Assembly (NCBI GenBank): GCA_009760855.2
Contig: WPIO01000064.1
Location: 664,001 to 728,000 of the forward strand
Source of the DNA: Cristatella mucedo
Lineage: Eukaryota > Bryozoa > Phylactolaemata > Cristatellidae
Direction of reading: 5' to 3'
DNA: 64,000 nucleotides
Every line of letters starts with the position of its first letter. Positions within the stretch are counted from its first letter, which is position 1. Of the stretch, positions 55,861 through 64,000 are shown piece after piece. A program made the translations under genes and the position numbers. The notes beneath the pieces are model-generated. The model did not search any database, was not told the DNA's origin, and saw only the letters and a list, made by a program, of their open reading frames with translations.

Positions 55861-56722
55861 CTTGTTAGGGGACAGTTTGAGGAAGGCAATGCATCAAATG
55901 TACCTGCTCCAAGTGAAGCGCTGGTGGTGAAATTAACCGCGTCTCCTTGCGGACAGCTTCTCGACATACTTGATATTCGAGCTATCGTCAAATTCATCAG
56001 CCGAGAAATACGCTGCTCGGTATTCCTATTGCTTGCGTAGCAGTAGATCACTCGATCTGAGGCGCTTACTTAACTGTACGACAGCTGAATCGTCACTCTG
56101 TCATAGGAGCCCTTACTTTGAGAATATGAAGCGCTATTTGCAAGTGCAACATTAAAATGGATCAGGGAAATAGTGGAGCGGAAGCAGTTAGCCTCGACGT
56201 TAGATCTGTTTCTCCGTACCACTGCGACGTAGGCTCCGCCGCACAAATAAAATATGAAAGTGCCTATGCGGACACGTTGTCTGCTGGGCCTTGATTTATA
56301 AAAAGCCTGAATAGCTAGTCAGAAAATGAACAAAGGCCAGCACCCGCGCTAGGACAGAAACGATCTTGAAGGCGACGGCTGTGATCCCAGAGTTCCGACT
56401 ATCTCGCCAGAGAATGGCTGCATAACTTCGAGACTTACTAGTGGGGCACATCTCAGCCCGCCGAGAGGCCCAGCTCCGAAGAAGCCTTCGAACAACATAC
56501 TTGGAACCTTCGAACAACATCCCCTGCAGCTTGCATCGACAACAGTCGCACGTGGATGACCACCAACTTTCCAAAGAATGACGACAATAAGACAACCTGA
56601 TAGTTATGGACAAGCCGGTGTCACTCAAGTGACGCTGCAGCGCGGTTAAAACACAGGTGGCCACAACTGGGTGCCGAAAGCAACAGTTTATTGTGGGCCT
56701 GCTAGTAGTGGTTACGCGCAAG

Positions 56723-57170
56723 CGCTTTACGCGGCGCGCACCGGACCGACGGAGTTAACTGCGCGAACTCCCGAAGCCCGATTATAATAAACTGTGTTCG
56801 TGACATCGCCGTCACGAGGTTCCGCCCCCAGCCGACGTTCCATTCGCCAGGTCGCGCTCCTTGCAGGCACGTGACACGTTCCTTGCCGAGAAATTCACTC
56901 TGCCTGTGCGCCGGCCTGTACGCTCGCTATCCACTCTCCTCTCTCTTAATACCACGTGCTCCGGAGCAGCACGCACGACGGCTGCTGTATCACATAATAC
57001 AGCCGCCGTCGACAACGCCACGACTCACTTGTGGGGGTTTCGCTCTTCGTCGCGCCGCCATCGCGCGCCCACGAGCCCCTACAAAACAACGACCCTAGCG
57101 TTTACGCGGCGCGCACCGGACCGACGGAGTTAACTGCGTGAGAACTCCCGAAGCCCGATTACAATAAGGC
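56723..57170. repeat. pair of ~70-bp direct repeats 376 bp apart, possible LTR remnants
   Basis: GCGCGCACCGGACCGACGGA, GTTAACTGCG and CCCGAAGCCCGATTAYAATA occur at 56733-56790 and 57107-57167 with very few differences. On the minus strand TGTCACG (left) and TGTAGCGG (right, from 57231) precede them, LTR-like, but the outer parts do not match. Confidence 0.6.
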
Positions 57171-57495
57171 ACCACACGCCTGCGTCGCTAGCAGTGGTCC
57201 CGTCCCCGAAGGCGGACCGCTACAGCACCTCAAGATATGAGCAGCTAACTGCATAGCCGGCAGAACACAACCGCGCAGTTCAAGTTGCACTTAGCTGTTC
57301 GTCGCCGTTTGTTCGTCTCTCGTGCTCTCGAGGCGTAGTCTCAGATCGACTACCGAAGCTGCAGCCGCCCTAAGCTCTGTCAGTCATGTCGTTTATACTA
57401 TTTTTGTCGGACCCTAGCTCTCGGTGTCCGTCCTCGGCCTATTCGCGTTTGCCTGTAATTTATTAGATGGCTCCTCCGCCAGCTTGCCATCCTTT

Positions 57496-57597
57496 CGCTC
57501 TTTGTCTAATGGAGTACAGTAGTCGGTTCACATCCTGACCGCTCTTTGTCTAATGGAGCACAGTAGCCAGTCCACACCCTGACCGCTTTTTGTCTAA
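57496..57597. repeat. 44-bp tandem repeat, 2.3 copies
   Basis: CGCTCTTTGTCTAATGGAGT ... CATCCTGAC repeats at 57540 with a few substitutions and partially at 57584. Confidence 0.9.
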
Positions 57598-57674
57598 CCA
57601 AGCTCCACTCTAACCGTTGCGGATCTCGCTGTCAAACTGACACCTCGCTCCGCTCCCGGTTAACTAATGATATG

Positions 57675-57797
57675 CCCCCTACCCAATTCTTCTTGGCTAG
57701 TCCGCCTGCTACGGTTGCTCTAGGTGCCCTAGTCAACCCCACTAAGGCAAGGGCTGGTATCGCGGCTAGCCTGAGAGCTGCCCCAGTGCAAAATTGA
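57675..57797 (+). other. short ORF, possible retroelement 5' coding remnant
   Basis: It reads MPPTQFFLASPPATVALGAL, VNPTKARAGIAASLRAAPVQ and N before TGA, just upstream of the LINE A copy and downstream of the direct-repeat pair. Unrecognised; gag start is one option. Confidence 0.2.
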
Positions 57798-57819
57798 GCC
57801 CAGCTGGTGTTGTGCTACG

Positions 57820-58690
57820 ATTCCAATATTGTTAAGCAGTAATCGGAAATGTAATGCATCTTCAAAGCAGCCATATTCAAAGCCAGATGCTGTGGCCTAG
57901 TTGCTTTCTTTGGTAGCCCAGCCAAAAGGGAATTACAATAATCAAGCTGAGACAGAACTAAGGAGCTAGTTAAATATTTTGCAAGCCACTGTGGAAGACA
58001 GCTCCTAATCTTGGATAGGGATCGGACGTGATGGCTATCTGTAGAAGCAGTCTTCTGAATGAAGCTTTTAAAATTGAGGCAGCTGTCGAAAACGACACCT
58101 ATATTTCGAGCACGTGGGGATGGTCGCACAACAGCAGCACCTACTAGAAGAGCAAAGCCTTTTAATCCAGCCACACACTTAGGGTGTCCTACGAGCAGCA
58201 GTTCAGTTTTATCGTCATTTAGTTTCAATTAGTTTTCCGGCATCCAAGATCAAATGTCGGCAAGGCAAGCATTCTGTTTATCAATTATTGCGGCAGATTC
58301 CGACGGTGTGAATGACAAATATAGCTGAGTATCGTCAGCATAAAAGTGATATCCTATTCCATCGGCCTTAATCACTCTTCCAAGAGGTCGAGCATAAACG
58401 GAGAACAGCAAGGGACCGAAGACAGGTGACCTGTCTCGTGTGTGAGACCTGACCTCCACACGGCACGGATTGAACACGATCAGACAGGTGCGATTTGAAC
58501 CATGCCTGTGTCTCATCAGCCAGACCGATCGATGTTTTTAATCGTTCAAGTAGAACATCGCGATCAATGGTGGCGAAGGCAGCTGACAGATCTAATAGAG
58601 CTAAGGCAGTTACTTCCGTTATCATCGTCACGTAGAATATCATTGTTAACACGGAGGAGAGCAGTTCCAGTGGAGAAGAGCTATTCAGCG
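57820..58690 (-). mobile_element. LINE family A RT fragment
   Basis: Minus-strand frames: [71 protein letters not shown] and LSQLDYCNSLLAGLPKK. YADD is intact; frameshifts separate the parts. It lacks the 3' tail of other copies. Confidence 0.88.
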
Positions 58691-58699
58691 CTTTAAAAG

Positions 58700-59420
58700 G
58701 AGACACTCAAAGCACCCGCCGCGGAGAAGACGCTCGGGGGCCTGTACAGGTGAAGACAATTTTGATTCTGAAATTGCGGAGACAGGCTTGTGTTAGCGAT
58801 TCCGAGGTTAGAAGTGCGACATCCCAAGGAGCTCTTGGTACCGATCGGCGCGAAAGAGTTCTGGATTGAGGTCACAGGGCACAATGGAGGCACAACGCCG
58901 ATGTTTAGTTAGAAGATATTCCGGAATAACGCCACTGGTCGCTTTCGAGGGCTACTTTAGCCAAGCCAAGAACTCAAATTTCCACTTTCGTGAGCTTGAA
59001 TCGTTGTCATTCCGCGTTCACCTTGTAGCCCCGATTTACTCAGGGTTCACCAGCAGTACTGTTTAGGTCGAGCGCGTAAGAGCGTACCCGCCATTCTCGG
59101 TTACGTAGTTGCAACGCTGGCGTTCTAACATGAGACGATTTATCATTTGTCTCCACCGGCGGGCTTTGATTTTAATAAAGCTTTAAAGTGATGCGTTTTT
59201 AGCAAACGGCTAATTTTCAGGAGATTCTTATGGCTAATTGCTTAATGTTTGCTTCTCTTAATGAATTCACATATATCAATGATGTCGTATTTGGTTCTGC
59301 TTATTGCTTCGAAAGTATCATATTTTCGAACTCACGCTATTGACGCATCTCAATGACGGAATCTTTAACGGGGAATTTTCGCGTCTTAGTTTATTGAAAA
59401 GCTTCATTTAAAATAGCGGC
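58700..59420. other. no recognisable feature
   Basis: Only short unsupported frames. Confidence 0.35.
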
Positions 59421-59424
59421 AAAA

Positions 59425-59545
59425 GATTCGTTACGGATATCACCACCGGTTATAGCGGGTGATAAACGATCACCCAACGTTGGACTCGAAGCCACGACCT
59501 GAATTGCAAAGAGTGAGCACCTTACCGCTCGGGCTAAGACCCCTC
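59425..59545 (-). mobile_element. S1-type SINE, partial
   Basis: GATATCACCACCGGTTATAG, GGACTCGAAGCCACGACCTG and CACCTTACCGCTCGGGCTAA. Confidence 0.6.
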
Positions 59546-59560
59546 GTGATTACTGCTTAC

Positions 59561-60149
59561 GAGTGCGTTGGCGTAATTTGGCTTTAGGGACCTCGGATGT
59601 TCGAATGTTGTGCTTTGCTGCATGGCTACACTCCCATTTGATGAAAAAATCTCTGAAGACCTTTAAAAAAAATACCATAAATGCTCTTGCGTAAGTGCTC
59701 CGGCTTTAAAAAAGTGCACAATGTCGTCATATAAGTTTGTTTCGCAGACGCGATGAAAAATTTGCCCTGCATTAAACCGAAAATCGCTGCATGCGAGTAA
59801 CGAATTCCTCGTTTTCCTCGCTTTTGGCACGACTATCTTTAATTGGCCAGCCGGTCCGTTAGTCAGCCGTCAAACGTCATAGTAAATCAAAATTAGGCGC
59901 CGTCCGTGCAGAGAAAGTACGAGGAGCACCGCCAAAATAAATAAGAGCAGCCCTTAAACCTAGTTAGCTACTAAACAATAACTAGATATACGCGCATTAA
60001 TTTAAAATCCTTCAATTACTGTCTATCCCATGCTTCGTCGGGAATGCTTAAGGATACGCGATGTTCGTACTAGCTTACCGCGTCGTTCTGTATTTGACGG
60101 CCTTGAAATTTTTCACGCCTTTAGAATTGGTTCGGTCTCTTTTTCCAGA
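59561..60149 (-). CDS. two minus-strand exon-like segments, unknown
   Basis: Segment 60149-60079 has acceptor GTGTCATTTAG, reads SGKRDRTNSKGVKNFKAVKY then RTTR, and ends at donor GACGCG|GTAAGC (phase 2). Segment 59623-59561 starts with ATG in AGCCATGCAG, reads MQQSTTFEHPRSLKPNYANA and L, and ends at donor CTC|GTAAGC (phase 0). They look coding individually, but the second has its own start, so they are probably not one chain. No family recognised. Confidence 0.22.
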
Positions 60150-60805
60150 CTAAATGACACATTTATTTCACGCACCTATTATATATCGCCCAGCGTAACT
60201 GTGCCATTTCAATGTCGCTTTCAAGTACCGTAAGTAAGAATAGCAAACGTTGCCACCAGTAATGAATTGATAAAACCAACCAGATTTACAGATACAGAGA
60301 CCAGCTGATGCCAATATGAAGTGCACACGTTTATATGAGCAAACAAAATACAAAACAGCTGAGACCCTAGTTATTCTGATCTCTAGATCTGGCACAACAA
60401 AGTAACGCGATCTACCCGCAGTAGGGCCTTCTGAAGATGACGCAACGTATGTTTTAACGACCAGTACAGCTGAGACGTGACATGTCACGAACGTGTACAG
60501 AATGAGTACCAAGATAGCTTCCTATCCATTTTACTTTCCATTTTCCTTGACCTCTCATGTAAGGAAAGTAAACAGATTCTTCCAGCCGTAGAACATTCTG
60601 AAGGCCTCATTGCAATTGGAACCTAACACTCTTGCAGGTGCTAATCCAGATTCCGCGAAACTAAAATTAACCGTCAGTTGAAGCTACGTGGGCACGTTGA
60701 AGAAATCAGTACTTCGAAGCTCATCTTTTACATAGGTTGCATACAGACTAGCACACCTTCGATCATATGTGCGTTTGATAAGCGATTGATTACATACTAT
60801 GGAGA

Positions 60806-60809
60806 TATA

Positions 60810-60876
<67 letters not shown>

Positions 60877-60892
60877 CGTGTGCGTGTGTATC
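60806..60892. repeat. (TA)n(GT)n microsatellite
   Basis: TATATATATATATATATATG then GT repeats ending GTGCGTGCGTGTGC. Confidence 0.95.
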
Positions 60893-61077
60893 GGAACGCA
60901 GCAGCTAAAATGAATAATTATAGGATAAAAAACTTAGCTCAACCGTCAGCCGGATATGTGTAGCACCAAATGTCCGAAGGGATGTCGTTGCGCTACGCAG
61001 AAAAAAATATGCCATCCCATCTTGCCCGATAATTGAACCCTGGGTCTCAAAACCAGAGACGACGGCCACAGCACTTT

Positions 61078-61082
61078 AGAGA

Positions 61083-61153
<71 letters not shown>
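61078..61153. repeat. (GA)n microsatellite
   Basis: Uninterrupted AGAGAG after an initial GAGGGAGAG. Confidence 0.95.
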
Positions 61154-61156
<3 letters not shown>

Positions 61157-61649
61157 CTAAGCAAGCCGGGATCGGCCTCGCAGCGAAGAACTCCCCCCAG
61201 ACAGACTGGGCCGTCCACCACCAGCAGCGCCCCCACACGAGATGCTCTGTGCAGCAGCAGCAACGGTGCTGCGGCAAGATCGCTACTATGAAAATACTAT
61301 ATAATAGTATTCGTGATAATACATTTTCATTGCGCACTACGAGGAACTGACCTTTTCAAGGGAAAATGTTCCTGGAAGTGAAAAGGAAGCATCTCAGTTG
61401 GTTAGAAATAGGATTCACACTTTCAGCTAGCGCAAGCTCGCCAAATTCAATTAGCATGGATTAAGATATTGCTATCAAGAAAAATGAATTATTGCACTTT
61501 TTAACCGTTAGCCACGATCAACAAGCCAGTTTCCGTTTTTGTTCAATGCATAGGCGAAGGTTCTTCTAATTAATCTACCGGACGGGATTCGCATTTCATG
61601 CGAAATCCTCTTTCGCATGTTCGAAACCTTGCCGTATGAGCCGAAGGAC

Positions 61650-61735
61650 TTAACTGCTTGAAAATGTGCCGGTTGTATTGAGCACTTCGTTGCCGGTAGC
61701 CATTGGATCGTGATAATACGGCTCTACCTTGGGAG
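61650..61735 (-). CDS. putative minus-strand terminal exon, unknown
   Basis: Acceptor CAGTTTTCATCTTCAG, then two bases completing a codon and PKVEPYYHDPMATGNEVLNT, TGTFSSS and TAA. This resembles a C-terminal tail with a tyrosine-containing motif. The sequence upstream on this strand is mostly LINE B and SINE, so the preceding exon is not located. Confidence 0.3.
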
Positions 61736-61829
61736 CTGAAGATGAAAACTGACTCCTGCATATAGCTGTTTTCATATTAAAAAATAATCATAAGAAATTA
61801 TCATAGCTTTGTAAGATAACTAAATGTCT

Positions 61830-63045
61830 TTTTCGGCACTTTAAAAATGCTGTAAAGGAAGTATGCCACCAAGGGTCATAAAAAAGCTCAGCTTCAGTAC
61901 CTATAAGAACACAAGCGATAATTCACTCGGACGTGATTCACCTGGACTTGGTTCGTGGCACCGCTAAACGATGTGAGTCCGAAGGATGAGTGGTGCAATG
62001 CCTAGTCTGATTGGGAAGCAGTTTGGATAGATGTGTTGGATCCTGAGATTGAAGGGACATACAAGGAAATCATACAACCTTTAAGTTAATACGCTACTTG
62101 ATGGTTAGAAGTGCAGGTTGGTGAGAAGTGGTGTACTGCGGCAGTTCTGACGTTAGCAACAGAAAATCCTAGATGCAGAGTTTTGCATTAACTACATACA
62201 CTTGATTGCACAGGCCGTTAAAAAAGTAAGCAGCGAGTTACGTAAATATAATTTAATGCAATTCATTCATATAGCAACCCAAGAGAACTTAATCTCTATT
62301 CAGGCGCTTCACATATGCCTCGGGGCTCAAGCCCACGACCTCAGCCAGCTCTTGGTCGGGGCGAGCACCTTAACCGCTCGACCGAACCAGCTCGGCAACT
62401 AAGTCTAGAAGCAATTTTATAAATACGTGGACCAATTTGGATGGAGCACCTCTGTCTGAGCCGAACCAGAGTTTCAAGCCAACTGTCAGCGTCTTATTGC
62501 ACTGCCAGGAATACCTGCGCGTATTGAGCATCGACCAACATGGATGTGGTACCCCATCTAATTAAGTGAAAATTTGGCGACGTTACGTGGGCAAAACTGG
62601 GCTAGCAACATTTGACGGTAGACTTGATGCTGTCATTTAGCGAAATGTCACTTTAAAAACAGGACAACCAAATTTCGTGCATATCCTGCAGTAATATGCC
62701 GACAGAGCCCATTTTAAGGGATGGCGTTTTCAAATTTCTGAGTGGCTCAGGGTTTTCCCATCACTAGTTAGTTGGTATTACCATCACTCAATTCGTTTAA
62801 CTTTTTAGCCATACAAAAGTGAAGTTTAGCAAGGCATGCAGCGCGGTAGTTGAGAGGGCTTGGCGTGCTGATAGGTAGACAGGTATAAAAGCTCACCGGA
62901 CATATGTGAGTCATCAGCAAAAAATTAAAGCCCAGCTTGTGCTCGGTGATTACGTCGGCTAGAGACAGAGTAGAAACTATGAAAAGAAGAGGCCCTAGGA
63001 CAGAGCGCTGGATTACCCCCTACCTAAACGGGGGCACAGGTTGTA
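61830..63045 (-). mobile_element. old LINE family B copy, interrupted by an S2 SINE
   Basis: The minus strand carries RT sequence at 63045-62895 (SVLGPLLF-type block, LADVITEHKLGFNF), the TRLDFYNSLL/NSAARL region at 62150-62230, and a decayed 3' end near 61840. The S2 SINE at 62256-62398 splits a match to GTTATAGAAGTCAAGACGGG-type LINE sequence. Confidence 0.7.
62256..62398 (-). mobile_element. full-length S2 SINE inside a LINE B copy
   Basis: Minus strand: GCCGAGCTGGTTCGGTCGAG, CGGTTAAGG (box A of class II tRNA type), GTGGGCTTGAGCCCC (box B), then the LINE-like tail and ATGAATGAATT. Confidence 0.9.
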
Positions 63046-63471
63046 ACGATTAACAAGTATTAAGCATTGTGAAGGAACACGACTCTTGCAGCCTGCGAGC
63101 AGTGGGCGGAGACCTCGCGAGGGCTCTCTCAGACTGCCTACGCAGCCGCAAGCTCACGACCGGTGGAAGGGCTGACGATGACTCGGTAGTCCTGCCCAAA
63201 TCCATGCATTGGCGGCATCTGTGGGGACATCAATCTACCACAAACTGCCGCCAGCTGTCGGTCGGGTTCGGAACGAACAATGGCCCGACAGTGCGAAAAA
63301 ACGACGCATGCATGGAATATAAGGGCTGCGGAAGGAGTACAACGGGAGGGGAGGGCTAGATCCCTCGACGCAGGCCGCCGTCTAGTGTGTGTACTGACTG
63401 GGCGTGGCAAGCGTAGCTTGAAATCAAGGTTTTGGTATTGGAGCCAGCAGACTTGTTGTTCGGTTAATGCT

Positions 63472-63640
63472 AGCTGATTAAACAGCCTCGTTTTGTATAG
63501 CGACAGAAGAGCCTTTACGGCTATCACCACCGCTGGCAGTGGCGATAAAGAATCGCCCACCACAGGAATCGAACCCACGACCTCGGGACCGAGGTCGTGA
63601 AAGCAACCGCCTTACCTAGTGTGCCATCACGGCTCACCAG
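63472..63640 (-). mobile_element. S1 SINE
   Basis: Reverse complement of the copy at 19.9 kb over its whole length, including GGAATCGAACCCACGACCTC and TAGTGTGCCATCACGGCTCA. Confidence 0.88.
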
Positions 63641-63724
63641 GTTGCGCTACCCAGCCCGACGACAGGTCGTGCGGAGGGCTGTCACAAGCATGCTGCTAGG
63701 CTCGCATTTTGTACTTACCTTCAA

Positions 63725-63778
63725 GTACACAGTATTTGCGGGGTTTTTTATCATCCCATTAAGCAGTCTTATCTATTC
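63725..63778 (-). CDS. putative 54-base minus-strand exon, unknown
   Basis: Acceptor TTTTTTTATATTTTCGAATAG, 18 codons in phase 0-0 reading IRLLNGMIKNPANTVYLK, donor TTGAAG|GTAAGTAC. Both splice signals are strong and the peptide looks protein-like; I cannot assign a family. Confidence 0.3.
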
Positions 63779-64000
63779 GAAAATATAAAAAAATTCGACG
63801 CTTATTAACGCAAGCCTGTAATAGGAGTTGCACTGACTTGGACTTTTGAAAATGTAAAGGAAGCAGTTTACTTATGCAGTTTCCATCCCCTCTGTTGGCA
63901 CCTAGGAAGTGTTGAACAAAAGCTTTAAGGGAACCTTCGCTTCGTCTTTTTTATTAATAAAATCTAAACTTAGTGCTCAGAGACAGCAGGTACGGCTTCA

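Noticed and set aside
60883-61263. ORFs over the (GT)n and (GA)n tracts
   Set aside because: Simple-sequence translations (Cys-Val, Arg-Glu, Ser-Leu repeats).

Overview
The window is from a eukaryotic, almost certainly metazoan, genome. It has GT-AG introns, CHHC zinc-finger exons, CR1/L2-type LINEs with (ATT)n or (ATTAC)n tails, tRNA-derived SINEs, a SPIN-like hAT MITE, many dinucleotide microsatellites and no bacterial operon architecture. I cannot name the species. Everything below was read by eye; no search was run.

Genes. The best supported gene is on the + strand at about 40.2-53.1 kb: an ortholog of GTSF1 (gametocyte-specific factor 1; Asterix in flies), a small zinc-finger partner of PIWI proteins in piRNA silencing. 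Two CHHC fingers (exons 1 and 2) and a Trp-rich acidic segment (exon 3) are clear. Four further phase-compatible exons add a Gln/Pro-rich block, an Arg-Gly motif and two unrecognised segments, giving a predicted 417 residues, much longer than usual for the family. A GC-rich island at 20.6-22.6 kb carries a 397-codon low-complexity ORF ending in a predicted coiled coil, with CCAAT boxes upstream. Other coding evidence is fragmentary: an ADA3-reminiscent coiled-coil 3' end (14.7-15.06 kb), a weak COX5A-like ORF (31.7 kb), a well-formed minus-strand start exon (25.4-25.5 kb) and several splice-bounded open segments (8.4-8.9, 50.7, 59.6-60.1, 61.7, 63.7 kb).

Mobile elements fill most of the rest. 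LINE family A has reverse transcriptase with YADD, an SDH endonuclease remnant and an (ATTAC)n tail; copies lie at 5.4, 10.8-12.6, 15.65-17.43, 17.7, 23.5, 30.3, 36.1, 54.0 and 57.8-58.7 kb. LINE family B has an (ATT)n tail; copies lie at 1.56-3.48, 10.7, 19.2, 25.6, 26.2-27.4, 32.5-33.5, 34.3-34.8, 42.7-43.6, 48.4, 51.9 and 61.8-63.0 kb. SINE family S2 has a class II tRNA-like head and a 3' tail matching LINE B. SINE family S1 has a tRNA-like head and an unrelated body. A 2-kb minus-strand LTR element (27.5-29.6 kb) keeps both LTRs, a polypurine tract and a broken Ty3-like gag. A SPIN-like MITE with an 8-bp target duplication sits at 14.17 kb, and decayed Tc1/mariner coding sequence at 36.4-36.7 kb.

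A further theme is long perfect inverted repeats with almost no spacer, at 25.43, 30.20, 38.35, 39.25, 49.98 and 53.52 kb; the last is a 75-bp hairpin with 37-bp perfect arms. Together the window is transposon-dense sequence surrounding a gene whose family acts in transposon silencing.
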